A DNA stretch of 64,000 bases, from NCBI GenBank assembly GCA_004352715.1, contig SCFE01000004.1, positions 571,375 to 635,374 on the forward strand, read 5' to 3'. Positions 10,318-22,204 of the stretch are shown piece after piece. The stretch is from Hofstenia miamia (lineage: Eukaryota; Xenacoelomorpha; Acoela). Positions within the stretch are counted from its first letter, which is position 1. Every line of letters starts with the position of its first letter. The position numbers and the translations under genes were made by a program. The notes under the pieces are model-generated. The model saw only the letters and a list, made by a program, of their open reading frames with translations. It was not told where the DNA came from and searched no databases.

Positions 10318-10777
10318 AATCTGGAAAAATATTAAAACATTTTATTGGTTTACCATTAAACACAATCAAAAGGAGATAATATTGCACTCATTATATCCAA
10401 TGTAGGAAATTAATTAAAAATGAATAATAAAGAGTGAGAAACATTAAACACAATCAAATGGAGATGTTAATGCAAACTCAAAATATTCATAGTACAACTA
10501 AGAAAGCAACTAATGTTACTATTTTAGCTGTAAGCTAAAGAAATATATAATTGATTGCAATACATGCTGCAGTACAAAACAGAAATGAAATTCTTTTATT
10601 AAATCACAATTTGCTTGATACAGAGTTCAAAGGATGCATGAAAAGAATGTCCAAATCAAAATGTTCTCAATGGGAAAAAGGCTAGTGAGACAAACCTTTT
10701 GAGCTTGTCTTTTAAATTACATAGACCTCTTGATCACCAATTCACACAATACAGTAATGCCACTCAATTAACTTGTT

Positions 10778-10966
10778 TGTCTCTTGACTTCTATTCTTCT
10801 CTTGTATGCCTTTTTCCCCTCAGCCTCTGCTCTTATCTTCCTTAACTACATAGTGAGTAACAACCCCATAGGTTGCTCTTCTGCACATTCCTTTAATCCT
10901 AGTGCTTCCACTTCCACAGCTTCCTCCACACTTAGTAGTCCCTTCCCTCCCCATGTTAATGAGTGT
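10778..10966 (-). pseudogene. LINE fragment, R2/NeSL-type, region between RT and zinc finger
   Basis: On the minus strand a frame reads GLLSVEEAVEVEALGLKECA, then after a stop LRKIRAEAEGKKAYKRRIEV. This matches, position by position, the larger fragment at 19.97-20.64 kb (GLRSVKEDV, LRKRTKEARGKNAYQGRIEA). Both copies carry stops. It is only about 190 bases long, so assignment depends on the second copy. The apparent plus-strand frame here is a shadow. Confidence 0.55.
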
Positions 10967-13357
10967 GTGCATATTCTTAAATTACAGCCTTAATATAGCT
11001 TCTTTACAATTGCAGTGATTTCTTTTAATGCAAACATAACATATGCCAAGTAAAAAATCTTTGTACTTTGCCATAATGACTAATTGTGAGTGCTGCTTAG
11101 TAAAATTCAAAACTGTGTTTATAATAGAGCTTTTCAACCAATTAAATCATCTGCCACAAATGTGATGGTAACATGAGAATGGTGATTTGCTTGCATAGCA
11201 ATTAAATATGAGGTAGATTTGTTTTAATGCAGTTGAATTAACCACTTTCTTCCTGTTTTATTCTGTATTAGCTTATAATTCTATGTACTTGTGTTGTTCT
11301 CAAATTCAGCTTAAACTACTAATCAACCCATTGATATTCTTCAATTTATAGTTTCTCAAAAATCTATTCTATCAGGAATCAAAGGATTAGAAATATCTGA
11401 CAAGAAGAACTTTAAATGTCTGCCAATGTTGGAGTTTATTCAAGACATTTTTAAGATGATTACTTTATTCTTAGCTCAACTTCAAACTGAAAATCACAGA
11501 TTGGTGAGTTGTTGTCAAATCCTCATTTAAAAATTACTGCTATTCCCAATTTATTCCCAGAATTTTCACAATGTTAGTACTAATTCTAGGCAAGATCATG
11601 TATCAAGAAAAGAAAGGACTTATAATAGCCAAATGGAAATATTGCATCAAAGTGATATCCTATTATGGGAGGATATTAAATCATTTAATTTTAATGGTTT
11701 TACTAGTTTCAGGCATAGATGATGATCAAGGAATTGTCTTTACTAAACTTAATGTAGATCCTGAAACATCATCTGTTACAATTAAGTTAAGGTTAATTCA
11801 GGAATAATTAGATCATCAGTTATTATAGATAATACACCAGTTGATACTCATCACTATCAACATTTAGTTTGCAAGCAATCTAAAGATTGCATGATTGCAT
11901 TATTATTTACTCATTTTAACACTTTAATTTTACTGTGTGATGACTTAATTAACTAATATTGCTTCAATCAGATTATATTGAATCACAATTTGGCATGTAT
12001 AGACATGATGGGAGGCAGATATCATGGGAAGTGCCCTGATATTATATAATCTGAAAAAATTATTGCTTTCAAAAGTTACTTAAATTTGATTGTTTCTCAT
12101 CACCTAGTCTTCAAATAGAAGATATAGAAAATAAGGTTCCACCAGAATTTTTTCATGCTGCATTGATCACAATCTTGTTTTGTGTTATCAAATAATGATA
12201 AATGTCATTTTCCAAACACAAGGATATTGCCAGAGGTCTCTCAATTCTGGATGTAATATTTGCATGAAAATCAACATTATATTGAAGCCCTACCATTCAA
12301 ATGTTTTCAATTGCGATATGGGCTAATGAAGTTTTCCTGAATTTAGAAAATCTAACTATTTTTACTGAATCTCAGAATATAAGAAACATACTATATGTTT
12401 ATTCATGGATACATTGCCAGAAGACCAACAGCTCAACTGCAACTGTAAGAACAAATTATTTTCAATGTCTTCAAATATTTGTTTGAATGATTTTTTGTAA
12501 GTTAAAAAATTTGTATTATGAATTTTGTAATAGTGATAAATGTGCTTTATGAAAGATGAAGAAATATTAAAAGTTGTTTTTATATTATATAATTTATATT
12601 CTTAATGTGAAATTTTATACTTGTTGTATGTATAGAGTATGAATTCCTAAATATACTAAATATCACTTCTAATGATATTGCAAAGTGTTGGCATGCTTCA
12701 ATTTTAGCTGAAAGGCATTACCAGTGATACAAACAAAATATGCATAAAACCTCCCCACCCCACAAAATTCTTGTAAGAAACTGCACTATCGAAAATGTGA
12801 GAAATTGCATGAAAACACAACTAAACAATCTGAATAAATTGCAGTGAATACTTTCTAAGTGTGTATGAAACTGCTGCTAAGTCTTTGCAAGTGTTTTTGT
12901 ATTACAAGTTACATTTCAAAGAATGCAATCATCTTATGCATAATCTACTCAAAAATATCTCATTGTAATTCCAGTTTTCAAAAAGTTTCTGTTCTATCCA
13001 CGGATTATTAATCCTTCTCTTCTTACCTGGGACTATATCCATCTCTCCAACAAAGAACTCTCAAATTTCATTAGTAATTTAAGAAACGTTTTCTCTAATT
13101 CACAAAACCTAGTTCTCCCTACAAAATCCCATTATTCATTTTGCAAGCTGGACATATCATATGCAAACGTTGCATCTAGTCATTGTCATACCCGCCATCA
13201 TCTTCTTCCTATGCCTCAACACAAAATTGCTCAATCTCCTAGTCTCATCTAAGATCGATGAACTTATTCAAGTGCAGTTTTTGTCATACTATAATTATCA
13301 TTACTTATATTAATTAAAGGGTAGTTTGCTATAACTCTTCAAAAATCCCAAGAAAAA
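10967..13357. other. AT-rich DNA without a recognised gene
   Basis: Only short frames occur. A stretch around 12970-13250 stays open on the plus strand just upstream of the LINE fragment at 13358 and could be its 5' part, but it has no recognisable motif. Confidence 0.5.
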
Positions 13358-13789
13358 TTGAACTATGACCCTTCAAAAATTACAAAAGTTCATTCAAATT
13401 ATTATGCACTTAAATTCTATAATTTACTAAGTAGTCATTTAAAATCATTTCTAATATTTCAAATTATTATTTCTCGTGATATTGAAAGTAACCCAGGGTC
13501 AATAATTCCGGAAAATAAAATTAATGATGTATTAAAGAAATTCAAGACCAATTTTAAGATTATTTCTTTAAATGCTAGAAGTCTTAGAGCAAATCATATT
13601 GAATTTATTCAAATGGTAAGCAAAATTACAAACAACACAATATGTGTTTTTACAGAGACGTCGTTGAAAGGTTCTGATAATTTAAAATTATTGTATAATT
13701 TTTTATATTCATTTAAAAAATCGATTCCAAAGTGGGTGAAGATCAATGATGCTTATTCCAAAATCTTTAAAAACAAAATGCAGACTTGA
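13358..13789 (+). pseudogene. LINE ORF2 N-terminal fragment with 2A-like motif and endonuclease start
   Basis: The frame contains SRDIESNPGS followed by FKIISLNARSLRANHIEF and ICVFTETSL. The second and third motifs are the opening of the apurinic-type endonuclease of CR1/L2/Rex1-like LINEs. DIESNPG- matches the 2A ribosome-skipping motif DxExNPGP that is known just before this domain in such elements; here the final Pro is Ser. The homology stops around LYNFLYSFKKS, and no RT follows in frame, so the copy is truncated. Confidence 0.65.
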
Positions 13790-14099
13790 ATTAGGAATCA
13801 AACAGCAAAACTATGTGGATTAAGGCAAAATCATTTTTAATTCTTGCAGTAGCGAGCTCATAAACATTTGGTGCAATCCTAATAAGAATTATTTCTCTGA
13901 TTTTGCAAACAAAATTTTTTTAGTAAAAGCATTGGGAGAACCAAGTGACTAAATATTAATATTGAAGCAAATAAATATAAAAATAGGAACATACAAGAAC
14001 AAGAAGGATAGCGCAAAAAAGAAATTTTGAAAATAATAGTAAATTCAATTTTAAATTTTAAGAAATAGAGAAAAGGAAATAAGGTTGATTGAAATATAC

Positions 14100-14735
14100 G
14101 TAATTACAATAAATAAAGTTGAACTTTGAACCTCGTTTGAAACGATTGGAAAGTTTCAGCAAATGTAAAAATATCTATCCTGTATGAGGGGTGGTTAGCA
14201 TCGCTAGATAATTGATTACATAAACTTGTGCATTTACCTGAGTGTCGTGATTGGAGGGCATCGCAGTTCAGAAAGTTACACAGTTTGGATTAGGTAAAGT
14301 TGAAAACTATAATTCTGAAAGCTCGTCTCTGGATATTTTTGAAATTTTAAGATTAAGAGAGAGTAAGTGCATTATGCCTATTGGCTAACAGTATTCTAAA
14401 AGGGATCGAATGAGTAATGTGTGAATTTGATATAAGTTTGATATCTGCACACCACTGTGTTTAAGGAGGCGCAGGAAGTATTAGCATCCCATTTTGGGTG
14501 GTTCTGGATAATGGACCTCAGAAGCTTTGATGATCAAGTTTTTCAATTTCTTTTCCAGCAACAGAAATCTCGGCAGGAAACTCGAAATCTAGTAAGGGAC
14601 ACATCGTAAGTTCTTTATTCTTTACAAAGTTAAGATTCATGAGGTTAGCATCGGACCATTGTTTCACTTGTTGTACTAGTTCATAAGAGCAAGAATCATA
14701 TTTACGATTACAAATTTCCCATATCAAGGACTGGA
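14100..14735 (-). pseudogene. LINE reverse transcriptase C-terminal relic
   Basis: Reading the minus strand from 14735 down: QVKQWSDANLMNLNFVKNKE, a typical RT segment after the YADD box (W..N.M.LN..K.KE); then PLLDFEFPAEISVAGKEIEK; then, after frame changes, HPKWDANTSCASLNTVV and LLIRSLLEYC, which match the thumb and C-terminal LINE signatures. Several stops and frame changes show an old, dead copy. Upstream RT and endonuclease are absent. It runs opposite to the LINE fragment at 13.4 kb. Confidence 0.65.
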
Positions 14736-14739
14736 TTTT

Positions 14740-15598
14740 TTTTTAAAGTTGCAAAATGTTTATTATAGTAATTTGATTCATACATTTATTCATGAATTAA
14801 GTCATTAAGTTTTTCAATAATTACACCAAAATCAATAAAAGGTATAAAAGACTTTTTAGTATCAATAATCGCTAAGGTGAATTTTCTTTCAGATATTCAA
14901 TTTTATGGAATGAATTAAGTATCGATATAAAATATCAGAAAAATTATAAACACTTCAAGGAAAAAATCTAACAAATTTTATTGAATAAGCAAAAATTATC
15001 GGGCATAGATAATACGTGCCCCTTAATTAATAATTCATATGTCAATGGTATTGTAAGAATTTTTGTCATGCGTTAGTTTGTAGACTTTATACAATAAATT
15101 TGCTTTAACTCTTATTATTTTTTTATTATTTTGTAGTTTGTAGGTTTTTTACTGTCATTTGTTTACTGCAATAAATTTGCTTTGACTCTTTTATTATAAT
15201 AGATAACTAAATATTATAGAAAATATTTAGTTATATATGCTACTATTATTATTATTGTGTTTTGTAATAAAATAATTGCTATGCATTCAAGAAATCTCTA
15301 ATAACTACTAACCATTAAATATTTCTCTCCTTTTAGAACAACGCCCTTATGAGGTATGTAATTTTAAAACATCTTTACTTGAACTTTCTGATTATTTTTT
15401 GAAAAAAAATAATTTTGGTGTAATTGAATGCACAGTTTTTCATTTAAAAAACCATTGTTTTATAAACGAATAATAAATACAGTTTACGAACAATGCATAG
15501 TCATAGTTGCTAGTTAAATATACAACCAACAAACATTAAATCTTTACAACATTTAGTTTGTCTTACGTTTTCCAAAATAATATTTTCTATTGTATAGT
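14740..15598. other. AT-rich DNA, nothing recognised
   Basis: Around 15060-15190 a TGCAATAAATTTGCTTT-type phrase is repeated about 75 bases apart. No gene was found. Confidence 0.5.
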
Positions 15599-15599
15599 A

Positions 15600-16912
15600 C
15601 AGGGTGTGTCAAAAGTAACTTGACTTTTAAACTAAGTAAGAAAATTCAACCAATCACAAAAAATATGATGAAATATTTCGTCATTTTATAATGATATTAG
15701 GGGGATTTATGTTATGCATAACCATTTTGTTATTTTTCCAGTACTTTTTAACCTTAGACATGGATTTAGACACTCGACTGGAAATATTAAAACTATACTA
15801 CAAAAATGGGAACAGTGCAACAGCGGCATTGCGTGCATACAAATCAGCACACCACCTTCACAAAGACATTTTTTCTATTACAGCTGTCACTAACATGATA
15901 AGAAAATTTGAAAAGAAAAATCCTTGCACAATGCTGCTAAATCAGAGAGACCATTGCTCCAAGAAGACCGGAAACCAATGGTAATGGGTGCGCTGAAAAC
16001 TCTGCAAGATACAAATGTGCATGGTCATGCAAGTTTTTTTCTAATGCTGCAGCTACTACAATTCCAAAGAAAGGTGTTTGTCGAATTCTTAAAGCATGTG
16101 GTATGCGGACATACAAAATTGCCTTGCATCAAACTATCACTGAATCATCATCATCGTCTCAAATTTGCACAATGGATTTTAGCTAATGTTAATTTGCTCA
16201 ATAATGTGCTTTAGTCAGATGAGGACTATTTTTCTATTAATGGAAGGGTCAACCGTAATAATTTTACCATATGGGTGTCTGAGAACCCGCGGTAAGTAAT
16301 AACAGAAGGCTTGCACCCTGAAAAATTATGTGTTTGGATTGCATTCAGTACAAATCATGTGCTAACGCCATTCTTCTTGCCGGATACTGTAAATCAAGAT
16401 AATTACACCAGCATGCTAAGTGGCCATATGTTTCCACAACTAAGACAGAAACGAAAAATGCAGTCTGTTTTTTTCATTATGATGATGCGCCACCACACTA
16501 CTCCAAACAAGCCAGTGATTTCATCAGTACTGTTGCCAGCTGAGCGTGTTATTGGCAGATGTTTCAGTCATGCATGGCCGCCTAGATCACCTGACCTGAG
16601 TCCACTTGACTTTTATTTGTGGTCTACTCTAAAGTCACGGTTATATCATACATACATTCCAACCAACCTGGATGATTTAAAAAGGAGGATCATACAAGAA
16701 TTTGTTTCACTTAACATTGATGAATTACATCGATCTGTCCAGAATATGATACCCAGATGTGAACTTACTATTGAGCAGAATGGAGGACTATTTGAACATT
16801 TGTTTTAATATATCTGTAATTCCCCCTATTTATTTACATATATTATTCTTTGGTTTCATATAAATAAAAAGTTATTGTAATTGGAAAGTCAAGCTACTTT
16901 TGACACAACCTG
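15600..16912 (+). mobile_element. Mariner/Tc1-superfamily DNA transposon, 1313 bp
   Basis: The ends are 28-bp terminal inverted repeats (15600-15627 and 16885-16912) with two mismatches. They start CAGGGTGTGTC on the left and CAGGTTGTGTC on the right. Both ends are flanked by TA, the usual target duplication of this superfamily. The interior carries a degraded transposase in the same orientation. The well-preserved TIRs and broken coding sequence suggest a moderately old copy that could still be mobilised in trans. Confidence 0.9.
15760..16808 (+). pseudogene. Mariner/Tc1-like transposase, broken
   Basis: The transposase cuts and pastes the element. The N-terminal helix-turn-helix is MDLDTRLEILKLYYKNGNSA with ALRAYKSAHHLHKD, typical of a transposase group common in arthropods. 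The first catalytic region reads SDEDYFSINGRVNRNNFTIW near 16216 after a TAG at 16213. The second, YDDAPPHYS near 16478, lies in another frame than the third, WPPRSPDLSPLDFYLW near 16576. Thus at least two frame changes and several stops are present. The third acidic residue is D in SPLDF; spacing from the second D is about 42 by eye, longer than in classical mariner. The 3' end (to TTTTAA at 16808) is complete. Confidence 0.88.
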
Positions 16913-16914
16913 TA

Positions 16915-18084
16915 TTTTAGAACTGCGATGTATTTTTGGATCTGATGAATATATTTAGCTGTTGGACTTGAGATCTTTGCAATCATAACGATCTAATTTT
17001 GTAATTCAATCAAAAAATCTTTATAAGATCGTAAATTGTAAATATTTGCTGGCTCGGAAGTACGTTACTTATAAATAATTGCTGTATTTGTAAAATTTTT
17101 TAGAGGGATCTTAAATTGTAAAAACTGTTTTTAATTAATGGGCAAGAATGAAGTTTGAATATAGTACGGGAAATTTTAATTTTAGTGGGAAGCTTGAGGT
17201 ATGATATTTAACACAAGATTTAATTTATTTCAATTGTATTAAATTATATAATTCCATGTACGCGATAATTTCAATATACATAAAGTTGCACAAATATACC
17301 AAATATAATAATTTAATGCACCTATACTGAATTATGCTGAAAAAACTAAATTGTTGATACATGTATACATAACAAAAAGTTAAAATTAAAAAACTGTATA
17401 TTTTTGTCTCACATTTCGCATTTTTAGAATATAAATGCTTATATTGTACATTAAAAATGTGTATTTTGGAAATTTATAGGCGATTTATGGAAATGAATAT
17501 TCAAAAAACAGTCACTCTCAACATGAGAAAATGTTCAACCTTAAATATATTTAAATAAAATTAATTGTTTAAGAGTAATAACAGAAATGTATTAAAATAA
17601 CAAAAAATATTCTGAATCATTCAAAATTAAAGGGGCTGGCCTAAAATTTTGTTGGTCATATCTGCATAATGGTTGCAAACAAGAAAATTCAAAAGAATAA
17701 CCCAGAGGTCAAATTGGCAATGTCAACTCATATTAACGAAATAATCAATCCAGTGCATTGATACAACTAAAATGATTATGGGTTCAGTGCGTAAATAAAA
17801 AATTTTCCTGCTATTTTAATAACTATGCCTAGTTTGTGACCTTCGGTTCCAACATTGTATGTTTACACATACATTATTTCAATATTTAATGATACGGCGA
17901 TTGATATTGGCATCTACCAAATATATCTATCAAATCATCTACGGCGGTTGCATTTCTTTATTTTTGTAAAACGTTTAATTCAATGAACTATGAAATTTTA
18001 CAGTAAATTAATCACTAAGGATATTTTTAGCTTTTTAAGTAATAATTAACAAAGAGAAAAAATTGAGAGAATTCATTCAGACAC
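16915..18084. other. AT-rich DNA, nothing recognised
   Basis: No open frame, repeat or family motif was seen. Confidence 0.55.
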
Positions 18085-18390
18085 AACAAATGTGGGAGCA
18101 CCTCAAGGCACTGAACTACGATCAACATTAATTTCTCTCTAAGAAAGATATTTCTAATATGTCTGTCATTATAGTGGCGTTAAAATCCATGACTAGAAAT
18201 TTTGAGGACAGGGTCGCGAATTACGAAAAACGATAAAGTTGCCAATAGAATTCAAATGTGCAGCGTTATTACGGACCATTTAGAGCTGGCTTTAGTAATC
18301 ATTAATAAAAATAATTCTAAAACTAGAGCCGGACGACAAAAAATTATTACAGATATCCACTCGCACCCTAAACATTTTACACCCAAATGA
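18085..18390 (+). pseudogene. Possible LINE RT scrap
   Basis: The plus strand reads TTNVGAPQGTELRSTLISL, resembling the RT motif GVPQGSVLGPLLF. The following 62-codon frame (18202-18390) is basic and has no clear match. Evidence is one motif only. Confidence 0.3.
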
Positions 18391-19960
18391 AAGCACCGAG
18401 AACATTATTTTCTTTGATTCTATGAAATTTGTATATAATTTATATTGTACAGGAATAAAAGTGTTCTTATTATTTTTATATAAATTGTCTACATTTCAAG
18501 CATAATTCAAATTCAGTACATGTTAATTTTTGAAAAAAATCCTATTGAAACCAGAACTGCCAATTGAATTTGTTTTCCAAGTCAGTTTGGAAATTTCAAA
18601 ATACTCGGATATTGACATATCTATGGGTAAGTGTGTTTGTCTGTTATCGTCAATAAAGTTGATAAAGATTATTCCTGGGCTTGAAGTATATAAACATATT
18701 AACTTTTTCACTTGAAAATCTGATTTATATTAAAACTTTTACTTCTTCTCATACCTAGTTTTCAATTGCGTTTGGACAGATTGGTTAGCGGGCAATACTT
18801 AAGGATGACATTGAAGGAGACGATTCCCTATCTACTGGTGTTTTCAGATTTTCGATTCTGTATTGTGAGCGCTTCAAAAATTTTTTAAGAGACCATCACA
18901 AATTTCTAAAAAATTAATGGGTTGCTTAAGCTTCAAATACACATTATGTGAATGAAAAGTGTACTCATGCCCACACGTACTCTATATTATTTAAACACAT
19001 CCACCAGTACCCGTAGATATGAGCTGTACTCACGAGTAACGCTTTACTATAAATTCCAACAAGGTTACTAGTAATGAATCAAAAAAGAATAGATCCATTG
19101 CGCCCTAATTAAAAAATTTTCAATATATAACTGCCTGATAGAAATTCACTGAGTGGCCTAGTGACACTAAGGAAAAATTCATACTTCGTTTAACCCTGAT
19201 TTCTTCAAAAATATTAAATGTTTCTTGATTAATCTCCACGAAAATTTCCAAAATATTGAAAAAATCGATCCTAAAATGCATTTACCTGTTTAGTTTTTTT
19301 GTTAATTTCTTACCGAAAAGTCTTTGACTTACTAAGACCAAGCCAATTTTCAAAACCTGATAGCGGGATATACCACTGTCTCAGCCTTGTAGCTGTGCAT
19401 ATGAAGAAAAATTACGTTCTGATTTATATTTTGGAAATATCTTCAACCCGATGTAAATTTGACTGGGTAATTCATGTTTCAGCCTAAACTGACCCGACCC
19501 TACATATATTAAAATTATGTATCAGCTTAAGAATCAAATGCCTAATGACTAACTTACAGTGATTATTTTGAAAATTGAGAACTTCATTGCCACAGATTTT
19601 CGTTCCGATTCTCGGACAATGATAAATTTTCCAGTATCTCTCCCGGGCATTTTTTTCTGGTCCCTTAACGAAATTAGTTAGTCATTAGTATTCAAATTGA
19701 AAACTTAATTGGCAAATATAGTAAAATTGCAAATATTATACAAAATTGGTTCGGTTGCTTGTTTGGATTTTTGTTCTGTACTCGTAGGGCTCTAATTAAC
19801 AAGGTACGTTTGGTTATTTTAGAGATTTGGTGTAAGAAGAATGGCTTGGTATTTGTTATCTTTGAGCTACTTTTTTAGTGGATATCTTCGAAAACACTTC
19901 GAATCTGTTGCATTGTTCCTGTTGTGAGACACGACAGTCTTTTGCTGTTGTGTTGGGTGA
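18391..19960. other. AT-rich DNA, nothing recognised
   Basis: Short frames only. Around 18955-19060 there are repeated GTACTC-type words in both orientations (GTACTCATG, GTACTCACGAG), possibly the end of an unidentified DNA transposon. Confidence 0.45.
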
Positions 19961-19969
19961 AAAAAACTC

Positions 19970-20640
19970 ATACAAAGACAAGCCTGGCCACTACTATGTC
20001 TAGCCTTTGTGCTTCTATCATCTCAATAGTCTGTATTTTGAAGTCTCACAGTATCTTAACCTTCTCATTCTCCATTGATCCCTGTGGCAAATATACATAC
20101 CACTTATCTTTTGCTTCTGAAGCTGCAATGTACTTTACCTCTCATCTTGTCATTTCTGTGCAACTTCTCACACCTTGCTATCAGATGATCTACTGTCTGC
20201 AACTCATTCTTACAATGCCTACACCTGTCACTTACCTCAGTTCGTCTGTCTATTCGCTTTTTCGCACATTTTGTCCTGACCGTTTGCTCTTGTATTTTCA
20301 TTATCAGTGCTTATGTTTCCCTTTTAAGCCCTGCTTTCCTTAGCCACTTATTTCACTTTTCTTTGTCACAGTTTTCTGTGTTTCTGCAGTATTCTCAATG
20401 GACTGTTTTCTGTTTATATCTTATTTGTCACTCTGCTTCTATCCTACCCTGGTATGCATTCTTTCCTCTAGCCTCTTTTGTTCTCTTCCTTAATTCCATA
20501 ATGACTTCTAATAGTGACATTTTAGCTTGCTTTGTTAGTTCTAGTGCTTATGCTTTTACATCTTCCTTCACACTACGTAGTCCTTTTTTCTTTTGTGCCA
20601 TGCCATGTACAATCTCTTAACATCTCCATACTATTGTAAA
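19970..20640 (-). pseudogene. LINE 3' relic with CCHC finger and restriction-like endonuclease, R2/NeSL type
   Basis: From 20640 down the minus strand reads KEDVKA, LRKRTKEARGKNAYQGRIEA, KWLRKAGLKRET, then an open part at 20301-20104 with QEQTVRTKCAKKRIDRR and CRHCKNELQTVDHLIARC. The last is a C-x2-C-x8-H-x4-C finger. After a frame change, KIL-DFKIQTIEMIEAQRLDIVV corresponds to the WDF.IQTD..I.ARRPDIVV.D stretch of R2-group elements, which contains the PD of the restriction-like endonuclease. Here Pro is Leu and the downstream Asp is lost, so it is dead. RT itself is missing. The plus-strand frames here are shadows. Confidence 0.65.
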
Positions 20641-20975
20641 GCTGTGATTAGTCTGTGTGGATCACATACTGACAATTATGGAATTCTTAGCATCCCCTAC
20701 CATCTCAGGCTTTTGCTTTGTCATAACGTGGCATATGCAGCTGTTGCTATGCATGGATTGTCCTAAAAATGTGTCAAGCATTCTTGAGAGAGCTTCCTGT
20801 TCATTGAACTTTCCCTTTTGACTGCACATGGCTTAAGAAGTTGCGAACAAATGCTTTTGAGTACTTCCAACCCCATTTGCAAACTTATTCAACTTTGTAG
20901 TAACGATCATATTTGCTTAACTTCGACTTACTAACCTGGCCTTAATTATTAAGCTTAAACAAATTCAATTTAGAA

Positions 20976-21318
20976 ATGATTCCAAAATGCGTATGGTTTC
21001 TAAGTTTGATTGTGGTTATCAATATGTTCAGCATTAATTTTCCATTTGCTAAAGATTATACAACGCATGAGGATATCACGAAGAATGCCTTGGCCAATAT
21101 TACTAAGGAGATATATGGAGAAAATGCCTCATGCAAGGCAGACATAATTGCAGAAATTGTTGCGGCAAATGTGATGGTTGACACTGAATTCCTCAATGCA
21201 GAGGCTCACTTTGACGGGGAACGTTTAGAAAGTGCAAATGAGCGATTACGCAAGCTTCTTGATGAAATCATTTACGAGGCTTTAGATCATCAATTCAAAA
21301 AATCACGAGAGTTTTTAG
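20976..21318 (+). CDS. Exon 1, secreted VWA7 N-terminal-domain-like (Het-C-like) protein
   Basis: Exon 1 starts at ATG 20976 with a signal peptide (hydrophobic core FLSLIVVINMFSINFPFA, cleavage likely near residue 25). It continues with DYTTHEDITKNALANIT, then VAANVMVDTEFLNAEAHFDGE, ending in REFL plus one base of a Gly codon. The same landmarks occur at the N-terminus of metazoan VWA7 (G7c), a region related to fungal Het-C and to zinc-dependent phospholipase C-like folds. The 5' splice site is at 21319 (GTAGTG). The 52-codon read-through beyond the splice site is hydrophobic intron sequence. Its function is unknown; extracellular location is inferred from the signal peptide. Confidence 0.75.
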
Positions 21319-21695
21319 GTAGTGTACTTTTAATTAATTATTCAATTGTAACAAATTTGCTGCTGTCATATTTTAAATTGTTGTCTAATTTTCAAAATCT
21401 TGCTCTAATTTTTGTTATATTTGTTGAGTTTAGTATTTTGAAGTTTGCTGAATTCAGCACACTTTTTTCATCTTGACAAAATATTTAAAAGTATCCGGTT
21501 CTTATTAAATGGCTCCTGCAATATTCATCGTTCAAGACATGAAGCAGATAATTTGCATTTTAGTTTTGAAAGATATGTATGTACAAAGTAAAACTGATTC
21601 CGACAATTTATTCTCAAATTTACAATATTTTATAAGATTTAAGCACACAATGCTACTACTAACCGTATTTTTGGATTAACTTTATTAAATTTCAG
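21319..21695 (+). other. Intron, 377 bp
   Basis: It begins GTAGTG and ends TTTCAG. Removing it rejoins the Gly codon in phase 1 and produces the family motif LGQLLHTVQDFYSHSNYIE across the junction, strong evidence for the splice. Confidence 0.78.
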
Positions 21696-22186
21696 GTCAA
21701 TTACTTCACACAGTGCAAGATTTTTATTCTCATTCAAACTACATTGAGATTGGAGGAAGATCAGATTTTGAAAATTTAGGTTTCCCAGATGCATTTAGGA
21801 ACAGACTTCCTCCTCCAAACGCCAAAGTTTGTAAAAAATGTTTTAAAGATGACAGAAAATGCCTTATGAATAATATGAATGATGCCGTCATTAAAAATCA
21901 ATGGCTCACAAGCGGTTATTTTATGGAGTTAAGACCAAAAGGCCGTTGCGACCATAGTATTAACCCAACTGGTTATTTACTGAACAAAATTTCAAATTTT
22001 CGTTCGAGGTCATATGGAATAAATAAGGATTCTCCTCATTTCAAGACAAGTCCACATTATCATTTGTTCAACGAGGCAATAGAAGCAGCCCTTCATTCCT
22101 CAATTCGCTTTATTATGACTGTCTATGATGATTTAAAAAGAATGAATAATGAAGAACTTTTTTCTGAAATTATTGGAATTGATTAA
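21696..22186 (+). CDS. Exon 2, secreted VWA7 N-terminal-domain-like protein
   Basis: Exon 2 gives 277 residues in total. It opens with QLLHTVQDFYSHSNYIEIG, the most conserved signature of the VWA7 N-terminal region; Asp and His here are candidates for metal binding. A CKKC pair follows (VCKKCFKDDRKC), then INKDSPHFKTSPHYHLFNEA, also conserved in VWA7, and an amphipathic end stopping at IIGID. VWA7 itself continues into a von Willebrand A domain; here the protein stops before it, so this is a domain-only version. No frame damage is visible. It is flanked by transposon debris and has no neighbouring gene to suggest a pathway. Confidence 0.75.
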
Positions 22187-22198
22187 ATTGTTGGATTA

Positions 22199-22204
22199 AA
22201 TAAA
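22199..22204 (+). terminator. Poly(A) signal of the VWA7-like gene
   Basis: AATAAA begins 13 bases after the stop codon, followed by further A/T-rich sequence. Confidence 0.55.

Noticed and set aside
11571-11807. 78-codon frame
   Set aside because: No recognisable domain, signal or neighbouring exon; codon content like surrounding DNA.
18523-18715. Overlapping 62- and 61-codon frames on opposite strands
   Set aside because: Lengths are at background for AT-rich DNA and no motif is visible.
18955-19060. Repeated GTACTC words as a transposon end
   Set aside because: No inverted termini or target duplication could be found around them.
19924-20620. Plus-strand frames of 139 and 85 codons
   Set aside because: They are antisense shadows of the minus-strand R2-type LINE relic, whose motifs are clear.
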